64,000 nt of DNA. It comes from Entomortierella parvispora. Taxonomy: Eukaryota; Mortierellomycota; Mortierellomycetes; Mortierellales; Mortierellaceae. The DNA lies in NCBI GenBank assembly GCA_963573315.1, contig OY752146.1, forward strand, positions 1,054,001 to 1,118,000. Reading direction: 5' to 3'. The notes beneath the pieces were generated by a model that was not told the origin of the DNA, did no database searches, and worked only from the letters and a program-made list of their open reading frames with translations. A program made the position numbers and the translations under genes. Positions 46,940 to 56,876 of the stretch are shown here, piece after piece. Each line of letters opens with the position of its first letter. The first letter of the stretch is position 1.

Positions 46940-48847
46940 ATGATCCCCACCCTCAAATGGAAACGTTCCAACCGTCAGCTGTTGTTCTCAAAGGACAGTC
47001 AAAAGGCTAAAGAGTCTTCTCCGCCCACCATCACCAGCGAGTCTACTCCTGCGAGTCCGCTCTCCAAACGATTTAATATTCTTGACCGACGGCCTTCAGC
47101 ACCGACCTCCACATCTTCTACAGCGCTCCGAACAATGTCGCCGGCACTTATCATCCCCGAGATTGTTTTGGCCGTCGCTTCCTACCTCAGCAGATCAACT
47201 CTGGCTCGGTGTGCTGTTGTGTGCAAGGAATGGCATCATATCCTCCAGCCATTGCTCTTCAGGGTCATCCATTCAACCGATTTTGACCAGCCCGATTTCA
47301 TCAGAGCCTTTCAGGACTATGCCCGGTTTGCAACTTCGATCGAATGGATCCAAGAACCCCCCAACAAGATCCCTGCACCAAAGAAACAGGCATGGCATCA
47401 CATCTTCCGCAAAAAGACCCCTCTCCACAAAACGACAGAGCGCACCTTCAAACAATTGGAGACAAGTCTCCATGCAGGTGAGACCCCTTCTCTTGGGAAA
47501 CTATCCGTGAGGATCCAGAATCAGGACCCCAACATGATCTTGACTCTCCCAGCCAGCACCGTATCCAGTCTTCAGATCAGCACCAAGGGATATCCAGTGC
47601 GAAAGCCAAAGATCTATATGGAAGATATATTGCAGGCATACCCTCACCTTGTGCATCTCACGCTCGAGGGTCTCTTTACATTGGCCACACATCTTGGTGG
47701 CAACGGCCCACGATCATCTAGCTCTTCATCTCCAGCCCATTCCATCTCGAGTGGCGAAGTTCACATCCCTGTTGCTCCCGCTCCCACTGCAGGATTACCA
47801 ACAAGAGAGGCGGTGACAACAGCGACAGGGGCAGCCATCTCGATGCCTATTGCGATGGCTACTTCAGGATCAAACAATATACCGGCCTCAGCTTCATCAT
47901 CATCCGTATCGTCCGAAAATGAGATGCAAAGCAAGAACACGGCAACCACTGCCACCAAGACCGCCCTTCCTTCAGGAATCAGGACTCTGAACCTCCGTCT
48001 AGTCGATATTTCACAGGATGGCCTTATCGCAGTCTCAGTCTTAATTCCCAAACTGGAGAGTCTTTTGATCGAGGAATTTTTAGTTCCGGATATGATGATC
48101 AAGATTTATCGTTGGAACTGGACCCCATCGTTCATCCACTCTTTGCAGGTCTCCTATCCTCATCTAAGAAGCATTCGACTGGCTTTTCCGTTTGACACGA
48201 TCCGAGAGGACACCATCGTCGAAATCTTGAAGGCCTTTCCTTTGTTGGTGACCGTTGGGTTCCGAAACTCTTGGTTCGGTAAACGAGCCATGGAGACCTT
48301 GGAAGAGTATTGTCCTCTGGTTGAAAGCTTGGATGTCTCCTTTGGCTGTGCGATGAATCGAGAGTTCAAGGCAGCTCTTCTTCGCTTTGTCCAAACCAAC
48401 AGCCGTCTTCGGGAGCTGGAAGCCGACGGCGTGGTTTTTTATTTGGACAAACCCGTGGACGACGATGTAGTCAGGACACCCTGGGCCTGTTCAAAACTTG
48501 AGAAGCTCGTCTGTGGGTTCCATGGTACGGGCTCTATGATCTTTCAGCATGTGTCCCAATTTTTGGAGATGAAGAGCTTGACAATTTCGTACCCAAGTCT
48601 GAGCATCTCCCCACATGAGACCACCCTGGCCTGGATGGCCAAGTGCACAAAGATGGAGTATTTTTGGTATTCGCAATACCGTCATTTACCCTTGGATAAG
48701 GCCACGTTTCAATGGATCCTGGTTCATTGGCCCAACCTCAAGACATTGCATGTTGCCGGCGGGATGGCCAAACAGGGCGATGTTGTCCGGCAATGGTGTC
48801 GAGATGCTAATCGTCAGAGTCTTTTGGTCGAGTATGACCGTGTTTGA
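46940..48847 (+). CDS. F-box protein, LRR-like
   Basis: A single exon encodes 635 residues from MIPTLKWKRSNRQ. An F-box-like segment (about residues 77-125) contains LIIPEIVLAVASYLSRSTL and a following CKEWHHIL. The C-terminal half is a series of irregular leucine-rich segments such as VSYPHLRSIRLAF and WPNLKTLHVAG. Such proteins are substrate receptors of SCF ubiquitin ligases; this family is strongly expanded in Mortierella-type fungi, where substrates are unknown. It converges on another F-box gene 153 bp away, suggesting an old local duplication or a family cluster. Confidence 0.85.
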   Translation: MIPTLKWKRSNRQLLFSKDSQKAKESSPPTITSESTPASPLSKRFNILDRRPSAPTSTSSTALRTMSPALIIPEIVLAVASYLSRSTLARCAVVCKEWHHILQPLLFRVIHSTDFDQPDFIRAFQDYARFATSIEWIQEPPNKIPAPKKQAWHHIFRKKTPLHKTTERTFKQLETSLHAGETPSLGKLSVRIQNQDPNMILTLPASTVSSLQISTKGYPVRKPKIYMEDILQAYPHLVHLTLEGLFTLATHLGGNGPRSSSSSSPAHSISSGEVHIPVAPAPTAGLPTREAVTTATGAAISMPIAMATSGSNNIPASASSSSVSSENEMQSKNTATTATKTALPSGIRTLNLRLVDISQDGLIAVSVLIPKLESLLIEEFLVPDMMIKIYRWNWTPSFIHSLQVSYPHLRSIRLAFPFDTIREDTIVEILKAFPLLVTVGFRNSWFGKRAMETLEEYCPLVESLDVSFGCAMNREFKAALLRFVQTNSRLRELEADGVVFYLDKPVDDDVVRTPWACSKLEKLVCGFHGTGSMIFQHVSQFLEMKSLTISYPSLSISPHETTLAWMAKCTKMEYFWYSQYRHLPLDKATFQWILVHWPNLKTLHVAGGMAKQGDVVRQWCRDANRQSLLVEYDRV

Positions 48848-49000
48848 GATCAACACCAACAACAGCCATGATGAGCGTCATAACAACAACATAGGCCAAT
48901 AGGTCGTATAGACCATAGTTTAATTCATAGAAGTAAAGAAAAGTGATTGAATCGTCATGATTATGGCCGCTACAACAACAGCAACAACTTGAAAGGTGAC

Positions 49001-50890
49001 TTATGAAGAAAAAGAATTTGGAAGTTGTGAAACATGGAGAACGGAGATATCGCGATTGCTTTCTTCCTGGAGCCAAGTTTGCGCTTCTTTGTTCAGCGGA
49101 AACCAATAGCCTCGATAGCGGATCTTTCTCAAATTGGGGAATACGCCCAAAAGCTGCTCCACCTCAACCTTTGTCAATTCCAGATGAGGATAAATTTCGT
49201 CTGGTATGCCAGCAAATTGACTGGAGATACCCCAACTGCTCAAGGAGGACATTGTCAGCTCTTGAATGGATGGCAGACACCATGGCAAGACACGAGTGCG
49301 ATCATCCTCCTTATTGTCGTCCTCTGTCTCTCCAATGTGGACATATTCCGAGCTCGGGTCATCTTCTATGGATTCACTAGCGCGCACGAGCAATTGTCGA
49401 AGATCGAATGAAAGAATACCCAGGCACACCAGCCGCTTCATCTCCTTGAGTCGTGAAAAGTAGGCATCCACGGCCTCTGTAGTGGTGATGCCAAAAGTTT
49501 GTTCAAAGCATCGAATGGTCTCATAACAGCCCCAAGGCTCTGGCATGGTGTCCAATTGCCACCGGAGATGGGACGGCCGGGGCGTAGGCGCTATCCCCAC
49601 CATCGGCAAGGGATAAGTTGTAGAGACCCGAAACGGTTTTTGGTAAGCGCAATTCCAAGAAAAAGTCTTAAGCGAGAAGCAACGACGCATCAACTGATGA
49701 AATGTCCTTTGAGAAGACAGAGTTTCATCGACCGAGATCCTTTCTAAACCAGCAGCAGTCTGGTCCGGGATCAATTCGAACACAGAGTCAATATCCCGAC
49801 AGTCCTTGAGTCTCAGTTCTGTCAGCGCCCGTTGATGTTGTTTGAAGAAATTGTTGATCGAGCTCATCGTGTCAGGGTGTTTAAAAAGACCCTCCAGTTC
49901 CAGTAGTCGAATCTGGTTACATGTTTCCGCCATGGTGTTTAGGCAATCGGCAACCAAGATCGGGTCAAGATTGTTGAAATGCACAGACAAGTCCTCAAGA
50001 TTGGGCAGTTGCTTAAGCAGCACCGACAGGGCACGTTGACTGACCAGGAAACCCAATATGTCCTTAAGGCCCAGCTTTGTCAGTTTTGAAAAGTGTGTGG
50101 GATGGTCGTCGATGGGTCGACTGTTCCAACGGATGGGGATCGTGACTGTCGTATCACGCACAAACATGCGCCAGGGCTCCTTGGCCTTGAGTTCAGGGCT
50201 TGGAACCGTAGGGTTGAACTCGTGCGGGTACAACTGTTTGCGAAGCCACCGTTTCACAAAGTTCTCATCAGGCGGAACCAGCACGCGCGTGTTGGGGGGA
50301 GGCGCCGGGTATGCGTACCGCTCTTCTTGCTTCTCCGTGACCGTCAACGAGAGTCCATAGAGTTTAAGGGTGGTGATGGAGGGGCATTCTTTCAACACGT
50401 TAAGCAACGCCGCCACGTCGGCCACGCAACTCCTCGATCCACGGGTCCCCGACAAAGATAGGTGCCTCAAGTGCTTTAAACGACTGATTGCCACCCAATG
50501 CATCATCGAGATGCGGTAAGAGAGGACAAGGGTCAGATCCTGAATAAACGGCATGTTGCCCACGATGACCTCCAACGGCAACACGGAGGAGAGGTGGACG
50601 AGTTCCAGCCGAAGTTTTTGAACATTGTGACAATATCCAGCCATCACATGCAGATCCTCCTCAGTGACATGGAAGCATTCGATGGAACGAACGAGATGGC
50701 CATATTTTTCCAAGTGCGGGATCCCTTGATGGTTAAAGACGATGTGGCGCCAGCGATAGGCACAGAAGAGATCGTTCCAGAGCTTAGAAACAACCATGCA
50801 GGTCTTGACATCGCTCTCCGAGAGGTGACAGCAGACAAGTTGCAGGATTTCAGGGATTTCGATCGGGTTAGATTTTAGACTGACGGACAT
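49001..50890 (-). CDS. F-box protein, LRR-like
   Basis: A single exon encodes 629 residues. The N-terminus PIEIPEILQLVCCHLSESDV followed by CMVVSKLWNDLFC is an F-box, and the rest contains leucine-rich segments such as FSKLTKLGLKDILGFL and LPNLEDLSVHF. Near the C-terminus VFPNLRKIRYRGYWFP is a typical terminal segment of this fungal family. Role as an SCF substrate receptor is inferred from the F-box. It is convergent with the F-box gene at 46940-48847 but the two are clearly diverged in sequence. Confidence 0.87.
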   Translation of the reverse strand: MSVSLKSNPIEIPEILQLVCCHLSESDVKTCMVVSKLWNDLFCAYRWRHIVFNHQGIPHLEKYGHLVRSIECFHVTEEDLHVMAGYCHNVQKLRLELVHLSSVLPLEVIVGNMPFIQDLTLVLSYRISMMHWVAISRLKHLRHLSLSGTRGSRSCVADVAALLNVLKECPSITTLKLYGLSLTVTEKQEERYAYPAPPPNTRVLVPPDENFVKRWLRKQLYPHEFNPTVPSPELKAKEPWRMFVRDTTVTIPIRWNSRPIDDHPTHFSKLTKLGLKDILGFLVSQRALSVLLKQLPNLEDLSVHFNNLDPILVADCLNTMAETCNQIRLLELEGLFKHPDTMSSINNFFKQHQRALTELRLKDCRDIDSVFELIPDQTAAGLERISVDETLSSQRTFHQLMRRCFSLKTFSWNCAYQKPFRVSTTYPLPMVGIAPTPRPSHLRWQLDTMPEPWGCYETIRCFEQTFGITTTEAVDAYFSRLKEMKRLVCLGILSFDLRQLLVRASESIEDDPSSEYVHIGETEDDNKEDDRTRVLPWCLPSIQELTMSSLSSWGISSQFAGIPDEIYPHLELTKVEVEQLLGVFPNLRKIRYRGYWFPLNKEAQTWLQEESNRDISVLHVSQLPNSFSS

Positions 50891-51927
50891 TGTTCTTTGA
50901 TTGGTGGCGGTGGTTTGCGGTGGTGGTGTTGGTGTCTGAGGGGGGGATGGAAAAAAAGAAAGAGGGAAGAGCTCTCAAGTGAGCGGAAGGTTGTTATTCC
51001 CTAACAATTGGGCTGTGCATCGCTCCAGTGGCGATCTAACCGACGTGGCACTAAATCGAACTCAACGTGGCATTTCAAGTCGCGTCACTGAAAGACTTAA
51101 AAAAGAACTCCAAAGTCGCGTCCCTGCGGATGGTGACCTACCCACTCCCACTTGCTCAGCAAGCACCCTATGGACGTTCATGCAATCACTTCTGTAGAGG
51201 ATTTCACGCCATTTCCTGAATGGGCCGTCTCTTTTGTTTTGTTTCCCTATCTGTGGTTGTTCAAAAAGAATAGTCGGATTCCACCCCTTACAAAATTATC
51301 CAAGATTCAGCCCAGCACGCATTGAAAGACTGACCCAATTGAACCAAGTTATCTACAAAGCCGCTCTCCGCACCGTGCCGTTGGGATCTCTTTGGTTATT
51401 GACTTCCAAACTCTCTTTTCCCGAAACTTCTCTAGCTGCACTCTGGGCAGGGTCCTGTTTACAGTACAGAACTGATCAGGTGCTCAGATTCGCTTGGTCA
51501 ACACAGCTTTATGACTGCTGGTGCTCCGTGCGTGCGTTGAGCATTCGGACGTTGATGAGCGGCCATTTAGTCTGACTGCATCGCAACCACGTCGAAGAGA
51601 TGGTGCACCCAATGCAATGTGCCAATGCCCTTAGTACAATCATAACACCTTTCTGTCGTGTATTTGATATCTTTAAATAGGACTATGTTAAAATAGGAAA
51701 TGCAGCAAGAATGAGTGCCTGTATACCTGTTCGGCTCTCGCCTGAACATTCCTGTGCAAAGCTGCTCCAGTTGGGCGAAGCACTCCATCTAAGACTTCGT
51801 CACGTGCACAGATCTTGTCTTGTTCTGACATCATGAGGCCAAAAATCTTTTCCCTCTAACACCCACCGTTATCTTCTCATCTCATTCTTTCCCGCATTGT
51901 TTTTTCTCTACTTAGTCGCCAACTCCC
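50891..51927. other. Intergenic region with possible small minus-strand gene
   Basis: About 1 kb. The left half shows no gene, only an open frame without ATG (51234-51575, plus) that overlaps the candidate noted separately. The right half holds a coding-like minus-strand segment (51509-51834). Confidence 0.35.
51509..51834 (-). CDS. Possible small protein gene, unrecognised
   Basis: On the minus strand an ATG at 51834 opens a 36-codon exon starting MMSEQDKICARDEVLDGVLR and ending at a CAG|GTATAC donor (51727). A second piece (51682-51509) follows a CATAG acceptor in the same phase and stays open for 57 codons, giving 93 residues. The intron would be only 44 bp, shorter than most here. The first exon looks like real coding sequence, but no family is recognised. 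Confidence 0.3.
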
Positions 51928-52236
51928 ATGTCTGACAAGAGCGAACAACATACGTACGACCTAAGAGATAGCACCGTGGCAGCAACAGAGGCTTCAACCC
52001 ACCATCCTCTTGCGTCCTCGGAACACGCCGCACGCACGCAGCAGCAACATGGGCAACATGGACAACATGGGCAACACGGACACTTGCCTGGACATGGACA
52101 TGCAGTCTCTCATATAACCGCACATACGCCTGCCGTCCATGCACAACTGGCTACAGGCGGCGAGGTCAACCTTGAGCATCCTGTTCATCCTGAAGGAGAT
52201 CACCACGCAGACCACGCCCATGGCCACAAGCACTAG
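51928..52236 (+). CDS. Small histidine-rich protein
   Basis: A single exon encodes 102 residues, about one fifth histidine. It has HGQHGQHGQHGHLPGHGHAV in the middle and HADHAHGHKH at the C-terminus, with no signal peptide or membrane segment. Such composition suggests reversible zinc, nickel or copper binding, or a pH-sensitive disordered chain; this is inference from composition. The ATG follows a pyrimidine-rich leader, and AATAAA follows the stop directly (52240-52245), supporting a real transcript. I recognise no family. Confidence 0.6.
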   Translation: MSDKSEQHTYDLRDSTVAATEASTHHPLASSEHAARTQQQHGQHGQHGQHGHLPGHGHAVSHITAHTPAVHAQLATGGEVNLEHPVHPEGDHHADHAHGHKH

Positions 52237-52541
52237 ATAATAAAGTCAGCTGTTATCTACAAGCTTCTTAGCTCCTCTCTCCAAGAGAATTCATCATAAA
52301 CGAACGCGTGCTCCTATCTTCCCCGGCCTTTTCTTTCCTCCTGTGCTCATCACCTTTGAAGTTCTGAAGACAAAAAAAAAGTAGCAGTCACACATTGCTT
52401 TTCAAAAAAAAAAATGCATCACTTCATTGCATTCTCCTTCTTTCCAGCAGCTCTCCCGGATCAGGACCAGGACTCTTCAATTTTTTTGACGCACCCTGTC
52501 CTTGACTCCGCTCGTCGCATCTGCCTGATCAACCGAGGGGC
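52237..52541. other. Gap before PUS3
   Basis: About 300 bases with the AATAAA of the His-rich gene at its left end and A runs at 52371-52381 and 52405-52414. Nothing else is recognised. Confidence 0.4.
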
Positions 52542-54748
52542 ATGCTACGCACCATCTGCTGCAGGATCCCATTCGCCCGTCGTCCGTTCTCTTTGTTTGC
52601 CACCAACATCTGTCCGTCGTTGAACCGCGCCTCCTCTTTTTCCACCACACCCAGCACCGCCGCATCAAAGTTCATCCTCACTCAGGAGCGCCCGACTCGT
52701 GATAATACCCCGTTCCTCAAGAGCGCTCGCTCCAACAACATCAAAAACTTTGTCGAAGACTACAACATGGCCACCAACAAGGATCGCCCCGTCATTAGAG
52801 AGGGCCGCCTCACAAAGGCTGAGCGCAAGCGTCGGAATCGCGAGGGCGGGTCTGCAGCCATCCTTGGGAGCGGAAGTGGGAGTGCTAACGTCGATAAGTA
52901 CTCAACCTGGCCCAGAGACGCCCTTCTTCAGAGGATCAGAGAACTCGAGGCGGCCAACCCTTCTGCTGCTGTGGTTTCAACTGAAGCTGGCTCTGCTATC
53001 CCTGCTCATCTCATGAGCGCATCCACGTCCTCAAGTCCAGTTTCCATGGAATCAACTCCACGTATGGAAGACAGTACCAACGACCCTTTTCGACCAGAGT
53101 CGCCTTCAGCTGAGAGTGTCACATATTCAACAATTGAAACGCCCAAGAAGAAAGACCGTAGACCATTCGACTTTTCCAAGTACGCCAAACGCCATGTTGC
53201 CTTCAGGGTCGCCTACTTTGGTTGGCCCTATGGGGGTTTTGCTTCTCAGGGCGTTAACGAGGTCAAGACTGTCGAATCAGAGATTTTCAATGCCTTGATG
53301 GCAGCCAGGATTATTGAGGATCCTCTTCAATGCAACTATTCTCGCTGTGGCAGGACCGATCGAGGCGTTAGTGGCCTTGGACAAGTCATAGCCCTTACGG
53401 TTCGATCAGCCCTCCCCAAGAGCTCACCCCATGTAATGCGATCCGAAGACGATGGATTTGTCCCGATGACGGAAGAGATGAAGGCTGAGGAAGCAAAGCT
53501 GACACAGGACGAACTCGAGGCTAAGGCTGGCGTTTATTACAAACGAGGCATCAAGCGCAACAAAGATGGCAGTGTTTTTGGAGAGTTGGCCTACTTGAAC
53601 ATTATCAACCGACTATTGCCACCAGATATCCGCATTACTGCCTGGACGCCAGTTCCAGAGGACTTTAACGCTCGCTTTCACTGCTCTTGGCGCCAGTATA
53701 AGTACTTTTTCCCCAAGGGTATCATCGACATTGACCGTATGCGGTCTGCGGCGGTTAAATTTTTGGGCACTCACGATTTTAGAAACTTCTGCAAGTACGA
53801 TGCGTCCAAGACGATCGAAAACTATGACCGGACTATCCACGCCATTTCGATCGATACTGTGCCAGAGCATGATTTCCCCGGAAAGCCTAGCCGGGAATTT
53901 TACCAGTTGACTTTGCGAGGATCGGCGTTTTTGTGGCACCAGGTCCGTTGTATGATGTCAGTTCTGTTTTCGGTAGGACAGGGTCTGGAAGAGCCAGAAA
54001 TTGTGGATCAGTTGATGGACATCAAGCAGTGCCCAGCCAAGCCCAACTATGACATGGCCTCGGATCTGCCCTTGGTGCTTCACGAATGCCATTTCGAAAA
54101 CTTGGAGTGGCAGTACCAAACAGAGGTGGATCTTGTCAATGACATTACGCCTTTGCGACTGTACAGGGCCATGGAGGATCAATGGTCTTGCTATGTAACC
54201 AAGTCATTGATGTACTCCAGGATGTTGGAGCAGCTCGATCAAGCCATGCTGATCAACTTGCCAGAGAAGGGCGACTCAATCCGGCTAGGCGACTATGCTG
54301 AACAGAACGCCAAAAACGAGAGCAACATTTCTTTGGGAGGTGACTTGCGAATGTTCATGGGCAAGCGCTACTCCTCGGTAAGCATCTTCATCGAATGGTA
54401 GTTTCTTTCTTTATTGACCCGCAATGGTAATCTGACTTCAAACTGTTTACATTATTATAGCTGATGGAGCGTCAAAAGTGTTTGCCTACTGAGGTCAAGG
54501 CCAAGAAGCATCAAGAGAGAAAGCGCCTCAAGTTGGCGCTTGCCGAGAGTGCAGCCAACAGCGAGAACAACAGTGCGGACAACAGCGAGGTGGATTCTCC
54601 TCGACCCATCCATCCAGCGCAGATGACAGGAGAGCCATCTGGTCTCTCTGAGTCTACGACAGTTGCACCAGATGCCGAGGACTCGTCCTCGACTGCCACG
54701 AAGAACGTGTCGTCGGCATCAGAGGTGCCTTCTTCGGACAAAGAATAG
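52542..54748 (+). CDS. PUS3: tRNA pseudouridine synthase PUS3/DEG1 (TruA family)
   Basis: Exons 52542-54377 and 54461-54748 give 707 residues. The TruA catalytic motif is present as RCGRTDRGVSGLGQVIAL with the nucleophile Asp, followed by NARFHCSWRQYKYFF and FLWHQVRCMMSVLFSVGQGL. A LQRIRELEAAN helix precedes the core as in eukaryotic Pus3. The enzyme makes pseudouridine at positions 38/39 of tRNA anticodon arms. The protein is longer than the roughly 450-480 residue norm because of an N-terminal extension and an acidic Ser-rich tail. The first 40 residues (MLRTICCRIPFARRPFSLFA) look like a mitochondrial presequence. A second in-frame ATG at 52767 has a stronger context and would give a nuclear/cytosolic form. 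The single intron is GT-AG, phase 0. Confidence 0.95.
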
Positions 54749-54955
54749 ACAAATAAAACACACTCCCATTTGCATCATTCAATTTTGTCCACCAATGTAC
54801 CATTGGACCGAGACTCGGTGTGAGGAGTGACGCCGATTGACTCTTTTTCTGGCGGTGATGGGGAACTGGCCATCACACGCCGACAGGTGACCTCCCTTGT
54901 ATCCTTCTCTCTTTTTGTTTTGTTTTGTAACCCTTCACAGAGTTACACTCCCTCC

Positions 54956-56665
54956 ATGGATGCTACCGCAATGCCCTCTCAAGGCTATCTATCGCACTCA
55001 GAGACAGAATCTTGGGCTGTAATTGCAGCCTCGATGCCGGTCACCAGTCCAGAGATCCGCCTTGGACCAGTCCGCATTTGCGTCTCCATTTCAGAGCGCG
55101 CTCAGACCGACAAGTTCTTGGTAGGATCATTAGAACGAAACGGATATAATAGAAGAAAGGTCATTTCATGCATCGTCCACTGACACTATTGTTCCTATTC
55201 TGTGAGTTTTCCAGATTTTGACTGTGAGCAAAGTCTTGGACGATCTTGTGAGCGTCAAGTCAACCACGTCAACAAGAAAGGGAGGAAAAGGTGGAGAGGG
55301 GGGAGAGCCTCATCTATCATCTCTGCCTACTCAGGGAAGTACTGGACAAGAATGTGCGATGGCGATGGGCGGACCAGCCACGGGTTCACCGCTGCTTGAT
55401 CTTGAGATCACGGTTTATAGCGGTGATCGCAAGACGTCGATCGGACATGTCACTCTCAAAGATATCCTCCAAGCAGACAAAAAAGCCCTTGGTACACATT
55501 TATTCCCAGCGTTATATACGAAAGGTGGTGCTCTCTCTAATTCAGATGAACGTCCTTTTAATTCTTATTTCTAGAGCTGACCAACATCCTGGCAAAGGCG
55601 GACTTGGTCAGGTATCGCAACAGTGTGATCCTTGACTTTTGCGTCCACGGTCTCCCAGTCTCTCGACCAAGAAGTCTCATTGCTCTCTGGCAAGATGCCT
55701 CCACCGCTGATGCTGCGATCCAGTGCGTTGGGAGCGAAGGTACCACTCAAGTCTTGGTTCACAAGGCCTTTGTTCTTGACCAGATCCCCAACCTCGGTTC
55801 ATTTGTGGGTCTGGACTTTTCCTTGTCTTCTTTGAACAAGAACTACCCGGTCAGTCGTGGCCCTGACGAAGGCCTCAGTCTTGTCGAGGCCGACTCTGGA
55901 GATACAGCAACCAAAGACAGTGATACGAATGGCTCCAAGGAAGCGCAAACCCAAGCGACCCTCGGCTCTGGTCAACCACGACAACAGCAGCAGCAACCTC
56001 AGGAGCCAAATATCAGGTCCAGAAAATGTCAGAGGAACGAAAAACGCCAAAATAACCAACAAACCGACCCTCCCAAGTCGCAACCATACTCGAAAGAAAT
56101 GAAATCTTCGTGTCCTCTGTCAGATTTACAGTGCACCTCGCCTCCCGCTTCTTGCTCCGACCCTGCATCTTCTTCGTTCTCATACTCTCCGGAAGAGTTC
56201 ACGACTGCTGTCAAAGCTGCAGCCTGTCCCACCTCTCTCACTACATTCAGACGACCAGGGATCGAGGTCTGGAAATGGCCAAGTCGATACCCAGCAACTT
56301 CCTGTAGGCAAGTCATGGCCTGGATTTACAGACAAGAACTGCCTTCGGAGGCCGAGTTCCAGCTCCAGGACTTTGAACTGCTTATGGAACTCTGTGAGTC
56401 CTTGAAGCAGCAGGAGCTGTATCAGCATTACGTGGCGCTTGCCCAGTCTCTGATTCTTTTGCACACGCGACCCGTGGCTCTTTTCGGGGTCTTGAACTAT
56501 GACACGCAGTACGCACATCGTTATCTGAAGCCGGTCCTCGTCAATAGGATGGTCGAGAGACCAGCCTTGTTCTTCAAGGACCAAGAAATCTCGGGGCACC
56601 TTGCTGCCGTCGATCCCTCGGGCATCATCTACGATTTCCTGAAGCTCACCCTGAAGTCCTTTTGA
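54956..56665 (+). CDS. BTB-like domain protein (tentative)
   Basis: Exons 54956-55120, 55215-55491 and 55575-56665 give 510 residues. A stretch with VGSEGTTQVLVHKAFVLDQI followed by a hydrophobic strand, and later ATSCRQVMAWIYRQELP with an alpha-helical tail (FELLMELCESLKQQELYQHY), resembles the split BTB/POZ fold of fungal BTB proteins, interrupted by a Ser/Gln-rich insertion. The N-terminal part may be a MATH-like beta domain, but I cannot confirm it. BTB proteins often link substrates to Cul3 ligases. The start MDATAMPSQG is chosen because no upstream ATG is in frame; a non-coding exon ending at a CAG|GTGACC is possible. Confidence 0.6.
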
Positions 56666-56876
56666 CGTCTGAAAGAGACGGTCGTTATTTTCATGAGTCT
56701 GGCTCTTGCTTACTTGACCTACCAGTTCTTTCACAAATACCGAGTGCTTTATTACTCCCTGTCAAAGGGAAGGAATAAATGGGCAAAAAAAGAAATAAAT
56801 TGGTTCTGTACACCTCCTGTTCGGAGTGAGTGAGAGCAAAAGAGAGAAGTGTGAAAAGAAGATGCATTGAAGGATT

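Noticed and set aside
52414-52623. 69-codon plus-strand frame
   Set aside because: Overlaps the PUS3 start in another frame and has no recognisable features.
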